A stretch of DNA of 64,000 nucleotides from an uncultured SAR86 cluster bacterium (GTDB taxonomy: Bacteria; Pseudomonadota; Gammaproteobacteria; Magnimaribacterales; TMED112): NCBI GenBank assembly GCA_902619265.1, contig CACNDL010000001.1, forward strand, positions 224,157 through 288,156. The letters are read 5' to 3'. Made by a program: the position numbers and the translations under genes. Shown piece after piece: positions 55,074 to 63,903 of the stretch (its first letter is position 1; every line of letters starts with the position of its first letter). The notes under the pieces were generated by a model. The model was given only the letters and a program-made list of their open reading frames with translations. It was not told where the DNA came from and did not search any database.

Positions 55074-55457
55074 ATGATTAAAACTCAATTACGTTCTGAT
55101 CAAGCAGCAATGACTCTTTCTATTGCATGTTTAATCCATTGTTTTTTTGCTCCTTCAGTTTTAATTTTGGGTTCAGGGTATTATGCATTTAACCTTGGAG
55201 ATGAATTAATACATAAAATTATTGTTATTCTTGCGATTCCCTTTAGTTTTTTGGCCCTTTATTTTGGATATAAAAACCATAAAAGCACTGCTTTTATTGC
55301 CCCAGCAATTTTTGGGCTATTGTTACTTATTACTGCAGTAACATTTGGGGAAAGTATGTGGGGAGAATCTGGAGAGAGAGGCCTTACATTAATTGGTTCA
55401 CTTCTTCTTACATTTGCTCACTTAAGAAATTTTCAAACGTGTAAGGCTTTAAGTTAA
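55074..55457 (+). CDS. MerC domain membrane protein
   Basis: This 127-residue four-helix inner-membrane protein has the MerC-type cysteine pair in SIACLIHCFFAPS (CLIHC, residues 18-22) at the start of helix 1, and another Cys near the C-terminus. MerC in mercury operons imports Hg(II), but most chromosomal MerC-domain proteins lie outside mer operons and their cargo is unknown. No merA, merR or merP gene is present. Position after a receptor suggests metal or metal-complex handling, which is speculative. Confidence 0.82.
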   Translation: MIKTQLRSDQAAMTLSIACLIHCFFAPSVLILGSGYYAFNLGDELIHKIIVILAIPFSFLALYFGYKNHKSTAFIAPAIFGLLLLITAVTFGESMWGESGERGLTLIGSLLLTFAHLRNFQTCKALS

Positions 55458-55491
55458 GCAGCATTTAAAAAAAATAGTTTAAAATTAAGAA

Positions 55492-56313
55492 ATGAAAAAA
55501 TACATCCTGTTTTTAGTTTTAATGAGTTCATCTTTGATTTCAGAGCAAAAAGAACATCAATCATTGATGGCAACGTTGTTTGTTCAAAATTCAGCTGAAT
55601 CCTATACCAATTCAATGAGCATTTATAAGGCAGCAGAAGATCAATTAGAAAAAGTAGTTGAAAATACCAAAGTTTCAGCTGCCATTGAGCAGACTAAAGG
55701 GTTTGCAGGCAAACCACCAGCAGTAATTTTAGATGTAGATCAGACCGTGCTAGATAATATTGCTTATCAAGCAAGACTAATTGAAACCAATACTTACTAT
55801 CCTGTCGGATGGAAGGAATGGTGTGAAGAAGAACAAGCCGATTACATGCCTGGTGTAGAATCATTTCTCAATAAAGCAGCTGATCTTGGTGTGGAAGTAT
55901 TTTTCATTACCAACAGAGATGTAAACGTCGAAGTCGCAACTAAAAATAATTTAGAGAAATTAGGTTTTAAATTTACTGAAAATTTAGATCAGCTTCTTAT
56001 GAAGAATGAAAAGCCCAACTGGGGCTCAAACAAAAACTCAAGAAGAAGTTTAGTAGCTGAAAACTACAGAATTGTGATGATGATTGGCGATAATTTAGGT
56101 GATTTTGTGGATGGTTCCGATAATAAGGCCACAGCTGAAATAAGGTTGAATGCAGCAAAAAAATATTCTCATATGTGGGGAACTCATTGGTTTATGCTGG
56201 CAAATCCAACTTATGGTGACTGGGAAAATACCATTATAGATTTCAAATATGAGATTCCAAGATCAGAGCAACTTAAAATTAAGCTGAATACATTAGATTC
56301 CCTTAGAAATTAA
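55492..56313 (+). CDS. HAD-superfamily acid phosphatase, e(P4)/class B-C-like, exported
   Basis: The 273-residue enzyme has a Sec signal and the HAD motifs: DVDQTVLDN (nucleophile Asp, near residue 82), FFITNRD (motif II) and MMIGDNLGDF (motif III). The order and the WKEWCEEEQADYMPGV segment match the lipoprotein e(P4) 5'-nucleotidase family, which removes phosphate from nucleoside monophosphates, including NMN. Unlike e(P4), I see no lipobox cysteine, so it is probably a soluble periplasmic enzyme. A nucleotide-carrier-like gene follows after 23 bp. Confidence 0.87.
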   Translation: MKKYILFLVLMSSSLISEQKEHQSLMATLFVQNSAESYTNSMSIYKAAEDQLEKVVENTKVSAAIEQTKGFAGKPPAVILDVDQTVLDNIAYQARLIETNTYYPVGWKEWCEEEQADYMPGVESFLNKAADLGVEVFFITNRDVNVEVATKNNLEKLGFKFTENLDQLLMKNEKPNWGSNKNSRRSLVAENYRIVMMIGDNLGDFVDGSDNKATAEIRLNAAKKYSHMWGTHWFMLANPTYGDWENTIIDFKYEIPRSEQLKIKLNTLDSLRN

Positions 56314-56336
56314 ATTAATTTTGGAAAGAAAAATTT

Positions 56337-57575
56337 ATGTTGTCGGTATCTAAAAACACGATTTATTCAGGAATTTTCTTTTTTTTCGTTTTGCTTTCAA
56401 TATTCGTTTTACGACCATTCAGAAACACTATTGCTGCGGATATTGGTACAGCAGATCTAACACTGTTTTTATTTATTGTTGTTTTTGTAATGCTCTTAGT
56501 AAACCCAATATATTCCTTTATTGTCTCAAGGAGCTCGCAAAAAAATCTTGTGCCTTATATTTATGGCTTTTTTATCGTGAATTTATTGAGCTTTTTAGCT
56601 TTAAATACTTACATGCCAGATAGTTTCTCTATTAAGGCAACGTTTTACGTTTGGTATAACATTTTCAACTTCTTTTTAGTTGCAATATTTTGGGCTATGA
56701 CAGTGAACTCTTTCAATATTGACGGAGGTAAGAAATTCTTTGGCCTTATTAGTGCTTGTGGTTCTTTAGGTGCTTCCTGTGGAGGTTTCTTAGTTGATTC
56801 TTATTTATATGATAAGCAAAATTTATCTCTTCTCATTACTGTGCTTGCTTTATGTTTGGCAGTCTATTTCTCATCAAAAGTAGAGCGAGAAGAAATTAAA
56901 CTAAAATCTAATACTTCTTCAACTTTTGAAGATATTTTTGAGCAATTTATTCAGATCAAAAATAACCCTTTAATTAGGAACTTCATTTTTTATGCTTTTA
57001 CTTGGACCTGTCTCTCTACAGCCTTATGGTTTTTTCAATTAGAAATAATTAATAGCTATACAGACGATTCATCGGTTAAAACAAAAATTTTTGGTAGGGC
57101 AGATTCAATTGTGCCAATAATAACTCTTTTGACACAGCTTCTGCTTACATCTTGGATTTTGCGGTCTAAATTCTTAGGAATAAGATTTGTATTAACAATA
57201 TATGGTTTGATGTTTACAGCTTCATTTTTAGCTATTTCCGGTTATTTTTCAGAATATTTACTTAGTGCTTCAGGTATAACAGTATTTTTAATTCTACAAG
57301 GTACCATGAGACCTTTTGAATACGGTCTAAATAAGCCTGCTAGAGAAGCAGTTTTTACAACACTTTCAACAAAGGAAAAATATAAATCCACTGTTTTTAT
57401 TGATACCTTCACTAATAGGTTTGGAGATGCAACGGGAGGTCTGTTATTTAATTCTTTATTAAGTATGGGTTTAGTTTTATATACAGCACCATTAGCAATA
57501 ATCCCTTTAGCAATTTTCTTAATTAATTTAGGTTGGAATATTTCTAAAAATATAGACACCCAAAAATCTGTGTAA
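56337..57575 (+). CDS. ATP/ADP-translocase-like carrier (AAA/NTT family, MFS fold)
   Basis: This 412-residue membrane protein has about eleven to twelve helices. FVLRPFRNTIAADIG near the N-terminus, GGKKFFGLISACGSLGASCGG (near 133-153) and the C-terminal FEYGLNKPAREAVFTTLSTKEKYKSTVF segment follow the pattern of the ATP:ADP antiporter family, known from intracellular bacteria and plastids but also found in free-living bacteria with unknown cargo. It follows the phosphatase gene and precedes dksA by a 57-bp gap containing a promoter-like pair. Transport direction and substrate are unknown. Confidence 0.75.
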   Translation: MLSVSKNTIYSGIFFFFVLLSIFVLRPFRNTIAADIGTADLTLFLFIVVFVMLLVNPIYSFIVSRSSQKNLVPYIYGFFIVNLLSFLALNTYMPDSFSIKATFYVWYNIFNFFLVAIFWAMTVNSFNIDGGKKFFGLISACGSLGASCGGFLVDSYLYDKQNLSLLITVLALCLAVYFSSKVEREEIKLKSNTSSTFEDIFEQFIQIKNNPLIRNFIFYAFTWTCLSTALWFFQLEIINSYTDDSSVKTKIFGRADSIVPIITLLTQLLLTSWILRSKFLGIRFVLTIYGLMFTASFLAISGYFSEYLLSASGITVFLILQGTMRPFEYGLNKPAREAVFTTLSTKEKYKSTVFIDTFTNRFGDATGGLLFNSLLSMGLVLYTAPLAIIPLAIFLINLGWNISKNIDTQKSV

Positions 57576-57591
57576 TAAATCTACAAATTAG

Positions 57592-57619
57592 TTGATATTT
57601 TCAATTTCGTGCATAAAAT
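57592..57619 (+). promoter_or_regulatory. promoter-like pair before dksA
   Basis: TTGATA (57592-57597), a 16-bp spacer and TAAAAT (57614-57619) would start transcription near 57626. That is 7 bases before the ATG at 57633, giving an almost leaderless message. It also argues against the in-frame GTG at 57609, which would lie between the two elements. Confidence 0.4.
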
Positions 57620-57632
57620 ATCCCTTTCGCTT

Positions 57633-58037
57633 ATGCTAACTAAAGAAAAAATACTAAAAGCTCCGAAGAAAAATTACATGAACAAGGAGCAACTTGAGTT
57701 CTTTAAAAATCTTCTTGAAGATCTAAAGAAAGAAACCCTCACACACATACGTGATGCTAAGGATAGACTGAGCAATCCGCCGTCTTGCAGTGATGAAGTA
57801 GATAGGGCGCAACACGAGATAGATTCTATGCTTTTTCTCAGGATTGTTGAAAGAGAATCAAAATTATTGCCTAAAATAGACAAAGCAATTATGCGAATAA
57901 AAGCTGGTGACTATGGCTATTGTGTTGAAACTGGAGATCCAATAGGGTTGCCAAGATTAATTTCTAGACCTACAGCTGAATTTTGTGCAGAAGTAAAAAC
58001 AATCAACGAAGAAAAAGAAAAACACTTCGCGGATTAA
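57633..58037 (+). CDS. dksA: RNA polymerase-binding transcription factor DksA, two-cysteine form
   Basis: DksA enters the polymerase secondary channel and works with ppGpp. I take the ATG at 57633 (134 residues). The YMNKEQLEFFKNLLE start of the coiled coil, the tip motif DEVDRA (equivalent to the D-x-x-D-x-A of Escherichia) and the C-terminal region all fit. The zinc finger is incomplete: the first and third cysteines remain (YGYCVET, EFCAEVK), while the second and fourth are Thr and Val. Some DksA paralogues (such as DksA2 of Pseudomonas) also lack zinc ligands. Confidence 0.92.
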   Translation: MLTKEKILKAPKKNYMNKEQLEFFKNLLEDLKKETLTHIRDAKDRLSNPPSCSDEVDRAQHEIDSMLFLRIVERESKLLPKIDKAIMRIKAGDYGYCVETGDPIGLPRLISRPTAEFCAEVKTINEEKEKHFAD

Positions 58038-58081
58038 TTCAATTTTCATATTAATTCTTCTTTGCTTATAATTTATCTTGC

Positions 58082-58519
58082 ATGAGCATCTTGAATAAAA
58101 TGACTGACCCAATTGCGGAAACAAAATTAGGCGTTCTTTCGGAGTGGTCTATAAGATTATGTCTCGCTTGGGTATTTTTTGAATATGGCTTGCCAAAGTT
58201 TAGCTCCTTGATAGATTCACCAAGCACATCTCTTAGTTTTATTCTTAAAATGCAATTCTTCTCTGATTTTCCTGTAATTTCATCGTGGTTAATTGCCATT
58301 GCTGAAGTTTTGTTGATACCTTTATTTATTATTTTGGGTGGTTTCAAATTTATTGGACCAATAGCTAAAAGTTTTTCAACAGTTGGAGGTATTTTGGGAA
58401 CATTTGTCATGGTTGTAATAATTTGGGGATTTCATTTTCCAATTTTGGACGAAAGTTTTTCAGACATTCATTTGCAGATGATGCTTTTAGCAATGTCGCT
58501 CTATTTTCTTTTCAAATAA
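58082..58519 (+). CDS. DoxX-like membrane protein
   Basis: This 145-residue protein has four hydrophobic helices (about residues 20-36, 66-86, 96-116 and 127-143). The first helix region, RLCLAWVFFEYGLPKFSSL, is like the opening of DoxX-family proteins (R...(G/F)..F...G..K). The function of the family is unclear and includes quinone-linked roles. It overlaps the next gene by one base (TAATG). Confidence 0.62.
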   Translation: MSILNKMTDPIAETKLGVLSEWSIRLCLAWVFFEYGLPKFSSLIDSPSTSLSFILKMQFFSDFPVISSWLIAIAEVLLIPLFIILGGFKFIGPIAKSFSTVGGILGTFVMVVIIWGFHFPILDESFSDIHLQMMLLAMSLYFLFK

Positions 58520-58755
58520 TGTTTAGATATACCGTTGGTACCATTATAGGTGGGATCTTAGTTGCTACAGTAATGACAGGCATTGTTAGTTTTTTTGTCA
58601 CAGCAATAAATACCAATATGTTTCCACCGGTAATCCATGAATGGGTTAGAGCTTGGATGCTTGCTTGGGCTATAGGTACACCAGGGGTCATAATCCTTTC
58701 TCCAGTATTTAGATATATTGGGATTAAATTTTCCGACGATCCAAGAGACAATTAG
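58519..58755 (+). CDS. DUF2798-like two-helix membrane protein
   Basis: The ATG at 58519, overlapping the previous stop, gives 78 residues with two membrane helices. The loop and second helix FPPVIHEWVRAWMLAWAIGTPGVIILSP fit the DUF2798 pattern of a P-x3-W-x3-W run. An in-frame ATG at 58423 would add 32 residues lying inside the DoxX-like gene and is unlikely. It is probably co-transcribed with that gene. No function is known. Confidence 0.7.
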   Translation: MFRYTVGTIIGGILVATVMTGIVSFFVTAINTNMFPPVIHEWVRAWMLAWAIGTPGVIILSPVFRYIGIKFSDDPRDN

Positions 58756-58784
58756 TTGTAATTTAAGTAAATGCTATTTATTAT
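58756..58784 (+). promoter_or_regulatory. promoter of tRNA-Ala
   Basis: TTGTAA (58756-58761), a 17-bp spacer and TATTAT (58779-58784) would start transcription near 58791, about 6 bases before the mature tRNA. Spacing is ideal and the hexamers match the consensus at four and five positions. Confidence 0.5.
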
Positions 58785-58796
58785 TTGTGTTCTTGT

Positions 58797-58872
58797 GGGG
58801 CTATAGCTCAGCTGGGAGAGCACCTGCTTTGCACGCAGGGGGTCAGGAGTTCGAATCTCCTTAGCTCCACCA
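58797..58872 (+). tRNA. tRNA-Ala(TGC)
   Basis: The cloverleaf is complete. The acceptor is GGGGCTA (58797-58803) with TAGCTCC (58862-58868), including a G-T pair; the D arm is GCTC-AGCTGGGAGA-GC; the anticodon stem is CCTGC/GCAGG with loop TTTGCAC (anticodon TGC at 58830-58832); the T loop is GTTCGAATC. CCA is encoded (58870-58872). Like tRNA-Ile(GAT) in this window, it lies outside any rRNA operon. A protein gene starts 20 bases later with its own GAGGAG site. Confidence 0.97.
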
Positions 58873-58891
58873 TTTAGAGGAGAAATTCTTA

Positions 58892-60580
58892 ATGGAGCAA
58901 AAAATAAAAAAACTTACAAGTATCTTATTTCTGCTCCTATGTATTCCTTTAAGTGCAGAAAATAAAGATGCTGATCTCATAGAGCCCGAAGTACATGCAA
59001 TTTTAATTCCTGGAAGTGGCACATATAGCAAAAAAATTTCAACACCAAATAAAGAAGCTCAACAATTTTTTGATCAAGGCTTGAGATTAGCGTGGGGTTT
59101 TTATTTCCCTGAATCAATAGCTTCCTATTTAGAAGCAGCACGTCACGATCCTGATCATCCAATGCCTTATTGGGGTATGGCACACGCAATGGGACCAAAT
59201 CCAAATTCACGATATTCAGGGATGCCCGACGATCCAAAAGGAGAGGGATTTAAAGCAATTAAAAAGGCAATGGATCGAATTGAAAATGCATCTGATATGG
59301 AGGCTAAATTAATACAAGCCCTTCATACACTATATGACAAGGATGCTTACCCAGATGCAAAGCAACGTGATCAAGCCTATTTAGCTGCAATGAGAAAATT
59401 AAACAGAGATTACCCAAACGATCCGGATATTGCAGCTTTATATGCTAGTAGTTATATGTCAATCCAAAGATGGAATTATTGGGGAGATCAAGGCGAGCCA
59501 ATTTCAGAAACTCTTGCAGTTGCTGAAGCGTTAGAACATATTATGTCTAAAGATCTATCGCATCCAGGAGTACTGCACTTACACATTCATTTAATAGAAG
59601 CTTCAGCAGAACCTGAAAGGGCACTTGTAGCAGCAGATAATTTAGAAAAAACAATACCTATAGTTGGCCACGTTGTTCATATGCCCTCTCATATTTATGT
59701 AAGAGTAGGTCAGTACCAGAAAGCACTTGAACAAAATATTCGCTCTCAAAAAGTTGATAAGGAATTTGCAGAAATCTGGGGTGATTTGCCTCTCCCAAAC
59801 TTAGGCACCTACCCGCTATCCCATAAAATACATTCTGGGCATGCTCTAGATTTTGTTCGATATGCCGCGAGTGTGCAGGGAAATTATGGTTTAGCTAGCA
59901 AGTCAGCATGGACTATGGCTAACAGCATTAAAGATAATCAAATTATGATTATGCAGGGTCAAAAGAGAATCGCTGCCCCGTGGCAGGTGCTTAAAACTTT
60001 TGCAAAATGGGATGAGATACTTGAATTAAAGCCCAAGCATACCGGTACACCATACCTTGATGGCATTTGGTCGTATGTGAAAGGAAGTGCATATTTAGCA
60101 AAAGGAAATAAAGCGCAAGCATCGCAAGAACTAACTAAACTCAAACAAATTATAAATTTACCAGATGTCGATAAATACCGAGCAGGAGCAACACCTGTAT
60201 CTCGGGTGCTCAAGGCTGCCGCTTATGGGCTAGAGGGTGAGATATTTTTGGCTGGTGGGAAATACTCAGAAGCAATTGAAGCTTTTACATTAGCTGTAGC
60301 ACTAGAAGATCAAAATAACTACACTGAGCCACCAGACTGGCCACATCCCATGCGGTTATATTTGGGCTCTGCATTAATTGCCGCAAAGAAATTTAAAGAA
60401 GCTGAAAAAGTTTATAGGCACGATTTGGATTGGAATAAAAATAATGGATGGTCGCTTTTTGGTCTCCAGCAATCATTACAACTACAAGGTAAGACAGAAG
60501 AAGCTGAGATAATTTATAAGGAATTCCTTTCAGCTTGGCAACGAGCAGATATTGAATTATCTGACTCTTTTATAAAATAA
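58892..60580 (+). CDS. exported TPR-repeat protein of unknown function
   Basis: The 562-residue protein has a Sec signal (about residues 1-22) and tetratricopeptide-like helices throughout, clearest at FDQGLRLAWGFYFPESIASY (near 59-78) and at the C-terminus (EAEIIYKEFLSAW). Several conserved-looking segments are unusual for a pure TPR scaffold: PYWGMAHAMGPNPN, HLHIHLIEAS (near 231) and VGHVVHMPSHIYVRVGQY (near 257), rich in histidine and possibly a metal or ligand site. Homologous proteins are widespread in environmental bacteria without a known role. It starts 19 bases after tRNA-Ala and is followed 11 bp later by a phzF-type gene. Confidence 0.8.
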   Translation: MEQKIKKLTSILFLLLCIPLSAENKDADLIEPEVHAILIPGSGTYSKKISTPNKEAQQFFDQGLRLAWGFYFPESIASYLEAARHDPDHPMPYWGMAHAMGPNPNSRYSGMPDDPKGEGFKAIKKAMDRIENASDMEAKLIQALHTLYDKDAYPDAKQRDQAYLAAMRKLNRDYPNDPDIAALYASSYMSIQRWNYWGDQGEPISETLAVAEALEHIMSKDLSHPGVLHLHIHLIEASAEPERALVAADNLEKTIPIVGHVVHMPSHIYVRVGQYQKALEQNIRSQKVDKEFAEIWGDLPLPNLGTYPLSHKIHSGHALDFVRYAASVQGNYGLASKSAWTMANSIKDNQIMIMQGQKRIAAPWQVLKTFAKWDEILELKPKHTGTPYLDGIWSYVKGSAYLAKGNKAQASQELTKLKQIINLPDVDKYRAGATPVSRVLKAAAYGLEGEIFLAGGKYSEAIEAFTLAVALEDQNNYTEPPDWPHPMRLYLGSALIAAKKFKEAEKVYRHDLDWNKNNGWSLFGLQQSLQLQGKTEEAEIIYKEFLSAWQRADIELSDSFIK

Positions 60581-60591
60581 AGGTTTGGTAC

Positions 60592-61371
60592 ATGGAACTA
60601 GAAGTTTATTTTATTGATTCGTTTACCAGTAAGGTTTTTGGTGGCAACCCTGCAGGCGTTGTATTTCATGAAGATGAGCTTACTTCTGATTTAATGCAGA
60701 AGATCGCAGCAGAAAATAATTTATCAGAAACTGCTTTCATACACACCAGCAATAACAATCGTATAAAATTCTTTACACCGGAACTTGAAGTAGATTTATG
60801 TGGTCACGCTACCCTAGCTTCAGCTTTCACTTATTTCAATTTCCTTAATCCAGCAGCGCATGAAATAGTATTTCAAGCTAATCGCAGTGAAATTAAAGCC
60901 GTAAAAGCTGATAACGGCATCACCTTATCTCTGCCTAAAGACGTACCCAAAGAAATTTTAGACTTGAATACTTTTTCTCAAGCATTGAATACTGAAGTTC
61001 TTGAGGTTTACAAAGGGATAGATGATTTTATGGTTGTGTTAGAAGATGAAGCTGCCGTTGCAAACAATAAGCCTAACTTCAATTTAATTGAAGTTATGGA
61101 CTCAAGAGGTCTTATTATCACGGCAAAAGGTGAAGAAGTAGACTTTGTTTCTAGATGGTACGGTCCACAGACAGGCATTAATGAAGATCCAGCTACTGGT
61201 TCTGCTCATGCCCTTTTAGCAACTTATTGGTCAGAAATTTTAAATAAACCAGAAATGAGTGCGCGACAATTATCAAAAAGAGCTGGTCACCTGAAATGTG
61301 AAGTTAAAGATGATCTTGTGGAAATTACAGGGGAAGCGAAACTTTATTTAAAAGGAACTATACAAGTTTAG
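60592..61371 (+). CDS. PhzF family isomerase-like protein
   Basis: This 259-residue protein has the duplicated diaminopimelate-epimerase-like fold of Phz[10 protein letters not shown] near the N-terminus, LSETAFIH with the conserved Glu (near 45), [10 protein letters not shown] (near 71) and [13 protein letters not shown] (near 201-213). True PhzF acts in phenazine synthesis, but most family members, as here, lie outside phenazine clusters and have unknown substrates. It lies between the TPR and cyclophilin genes, all in the same direction. Confidence 0.92.
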   Translation: MELEVYFIDSFTSKVFGGNPAGVVFHEDELTSDLMQKIAAENNLSETAFIHTSNNNRIKFFTPELEVDLCGHATLASAFTYFNFLNPAAHEIVFQANRSEIKAVKADNGITLSLPKDVPKEILDLNTFSQALNTEVLEVYKGIDDFMVVLEDEAAVANNKPNFNLIEVMDSRGLIITAKGEEVDFVSRWYGPQTGINEDPATGSAHALLATYWSEILNKPEMSARQLSKRAGHLKCEVKDDLVEITGEAKLYLKGTIQV

Positions 61372-61388
61372 TAATATATAATACAAAC

Positions 61389-61982
61389 ATGAAAATCTTG
61401 AAGTACGCTCTTGCAGGTTTCTTATTTGTGATGGGCGTATATTTTCTGTTTAATACATTCATTAAGGAAGAAGCAATGCCAAAAGTAAAACTTACCACCT
61501 CTTATGGGGATATCGTACTTGAGTTAGATCAAGAAAATGCACCAATTTCGACGGAAAATTTTTTAAGTTACGTTGAAAGTGGATTTTATAATGAAACAAT
61601 CTTTCACCGAGTAATATCAGGTTTTATGATTCAAGGTGGAGGTCACTTGGAGGACATGACTCCAAAAGATGCAAATCTTGAACCAATTACGAATGAAGCT
61701 AACAATGGTTTACGTAATGACAGAGGCACAGTTGCCATGGCGAGAACAGCCTACCCACATTCTGCTACTTCTCAATTTTTTATAAATCACAAAGATAATG
61801 ACTTTCTAAATTTTAGAACCAACCAAGTTGAAGAAGGCTGGGGCTATGCCGTATTTGGCAAGGTGACAGAAGGTATGGGTGTAGTAGATAAAATTGCGTC
61901 TGTACAAACAACAGCTGTATCTTATTATCAAGACGTGCCAGTTGAAGCAATTAAGATTTTAGAGGCGGAAGTTATCGATTAA
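61389..61982 (+). CDS. membrane-anchored cyclophilin-type peptidyl-prolyl isomerase
   Basis: The 197-residue protein has an N-terminal helix (residues 5-25) that either anchors it or serves as a signal. A cyclophilin domain follows: [14 protein letters not shown] (near 75), [20 protein letters not shown] (near 114) and the [17 protein letters not shown] segment. The Arg of FHRVI and the Gln and Phe of the active site are present. A second ATG at residue 30 would give a cytoplasmic PpiB-like form. It ends convergently with the diiron protein gene (4-bp overlap). Confidence 0.92.
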   Translation: MKILKYALAGFLFVMGVYFLFNTFIKEEAMPKVKLTTSYGDIVLELDQENAPISTENFLSYVESGFYNETIFHRVISGFMIQGGGHLEDMTPKDANLEPITNEANNGLRNDRGTVAMARTAYPHSATSQFFINHKDNDFLNFRTNQVEEGWGYAVFGKVTEGMGVVDKIASVQTTAVSYYQDVPVEAIKILEAEVID

Positions 61983-63100
61983 GGGTGACCACCGCTAATG
62001 GCTTTTTCAATTTCCTCTTGAGTTTCATAAGGCTTTGACATATCTGCCCAATCAATATCGAAATTGTCTTCTAACTCCGCGTAGCTGAGGACCCCTAGCT
62101 TTTCATATTGCGGTGCAACTTTATCAGTCAGTAAGCCAATACGTTTGAGGTTTGGCACTATTTTAGTAAAAAGCAGCACTCTGAAATTTTGTCCTTGGGC
62201 AGTATTGGCAGCAATTTCTTGAGCTTCTTCAGGGGTGTAATCAAGAAAACGGGAAATAACTTCACCAGAAATAAGTCTATTTCTCATGACTACACAAGCC
62301 TCAAAAGCAAATTGTGCTCGATCTTCTATTTCACTCTTTGATAAGGTTTTTAAATAATCTTCCAAATAATTTACACCAAAAGTAACATGCCTTGCTTCAT
62401 CTCTAATAACATAATGAAGCAGTTGCTTCAAAAGCCCATCATTCAAAATGAACTTCATATTATTGAAAGCTGCAAGAGCTAAACCTTCAATGATGATTTG
62501 CATACCAATAAATTTTAAGTCCCATCTCTCATCGGTCAGAATTTTATCCATTAATGATTTGAGGCCTTTGGTCGCAGGATATTGAAAACCAATTTTTTCC
62601 TTTAAGTAACGATTAAAACCCTCGACATGTCTGGCTTCATCAAAAGTCTGTGAAGCGGCATACATTTTGGCATTGAAGGTTGGGGCACATGAGACTAATT
62701 GTGAAGCGACTAGTAATGCTCCTTGCTCACCATGTAAAAATTGGCTCAAGTTCCATGAGACTTGATGTCTGTCCATCTCCAGTCTTTGTTCCATGGTAAG
62801 TTCGTCTAAACCAACTATCTCATCTGGCACTAGTCTGAAATCTTGATTGACTAGAAATTCATTCTTGGGATGCGTTTGTGACCAGTCTAGGTCGTCCGAA
62901 ACATTCCAATTAAGTTTTTTGCCTAGTTCATAAAGTTTTTTAATTCTGTCATCGACAACTGTATAGTCCCAGTTATATGAGCCTTTTAAAGGTGTATTGA
63001 ATATTTCATTTACGCATTCAACTGCGTCTTGTTCTTTAGGATCAATCTCCAAATAATTAGTAACTTCTTGAGGTTGATTATCGACTAATTTACTTTTCAT
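61979..63100 (-). CDS. ferritin-like diiron protein, probable oxygenase
   Basis: The 373-residue helical protein has two sets of carboxylate-histidine motifs characteristic of diiron four-helix proteins: HGEQGALL with Glu (near 131), [10 protein letters not shown] (ExxH, near 156-165), EGLALAAF with Glu (near 206) and [10 protein letters not shown] (ExxH, near 233-242). It resembles AurF/ribonucleotide-reductase-R2-like oxygenases in layout, but I cannot name a subfamily. The SDR gene on the other strand starts 50 bp away, so the two share a start region. Confidence 0.8.
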   Translation of the reverse strand: MKSKLVDNQPQEVTNYLEIDPKEQDAVECVNEIFNTPLKGSYNWDYTVVDDRIKKLYELGKKLNWNVSDDLDWSQTHPKNEFLVNQDFRLVPDEIVGLDELTMEQRLEMDRHQVSWNLSQFLHGEQGALLVASQLVSCAPTFNAKMYAASQTFDEARHVEGFNRYLKEKIGFQYPATKGLKSLMDKILTDERWDLKFIGMQIIIEGLALAAFNNMKFILNDGLLKQLLHYVIRDEARHVTFGVNYLEDYLKTLSKSEIEDRAQFAFEACVVMRNRLISGEVISRFLDYTPEEAQEIAANTAQGQNFRVLLFTKIVPNLKRIGLLTDKVAPQYEKLGVLSYAELEDNFDIDWADMSKPYETQEEIEKAISGGHP

Positions 63101-63150
63101 GTTTTTTTGTTGAATACTAGTTTAATATATCCGGAATTAAAGAGGCAACA

Positions 63151-63903
63151 ATGGGAAAAAGATTAGAGAATAAAATAGCATTAATAACAGGTGGCGCTGC
63201 TGGTTTTGGTAAAGGAACCGCTGCAGTTTTAAAAAGGGAAGGCGCCAAAGTCTACATATCAGATATCAACAAAGAAGGCGGCGAAAAAGTTGCGTCTGAA
63301 TTAGGGGTAAGTTTCTTTGAACACGATGTAACAGATCCCAAAAGATGGCAAGAAGTGATCGCAGAAATAAAAACTGCTGATAATCAGTTAAATATTTTAG
63401 TTAACAACGCTGGCATTGGTTATATGGGCGATGTTGAAGGAACAACTAATGAAGCATGGGATTTAGTCCATAAAGTCGATCTCGATTCGGTCTTTTATGG
63501 CTGTAAATATGCTTTGCCTTTAATGAGAGATTCTGGCAATGGATCAATTATTAATATTTCATCAATTTCAGGCATCGTTGCTGGACATAATTTCACCGCT
63601 TATAACAGTGCAAAAGCGGCAGTTAGGCATTTATCTAAATCTGTTGCATTACATTGTGCTCGTACAACTAAACTAGTGAGATGTAACAGTTTGCATCCTG
63701 TTTTTGCTAAAACTGAAATTTTAGAAGCACTATTGTCTGATACCTCAAATGACATGTTGAGCAAACTGGAACGACAAATACCGGTTAGAAAATTAGCTGA
63801 AGTTGAAGATATTGCTAATGCCATATTATTTTTAGCTTCAGACGAATCAAAAATGATAACAGGTACAGAAATTGTTATTGATGGGGGCCTATCCGCTCAG
63901 TAA
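63151..63903 (+). CDS. short-chain dehydrogenase/reductase (3-hydroxysteroid/alcohol type)
   Basis: The 250-residue classical SDR has TGGAAGFGKGTA (NAD motif, residues 14-25), an Asp at the end of strand 2 (YISDIN) favouring NAD, NNAGIGYMG (near 89), the catalytic Ser in NISSISG, Tyr and Lys in YNSAKAA (near 151-157), and a C-terminal GTEIVIDGGLSAQ. The substrate is unknown; an alcohol, steroid-like or 3-hydroxyacyl compound is likely. It overlaps the next, probable thioesterase gene by one base. Confidence 0.92.
   Translation: MGKRLENKIALITGGAAGFGKGTAAVLKREGAKVYISDINKEGGEKVASELGVSFFEHDVTDPKRWQEVIAEIKTADNQLNILVNNAGIGYMGDVEGTTNEAWDLVHKVDLDSVFYGCKYALPLMRDSGNGSIINISSISGIVAGHNFTAYNSAKAAVRHLSKSVALHCARTTKLVRCNSLHPVFAKTEILEALLSDTSNDMLSKLERQIPVRKLAEVEDIANAILFLASDESKMITGTEIVIDGGLSAQ

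Noticed and set aside
58423..58518. Longer start for the DUF2798-like gene
   Set aside because: The extra 32 residues overlap the DoxX-like gene and are not membrane-protein-like; the ATG at 58519 couples to the preceding stop.
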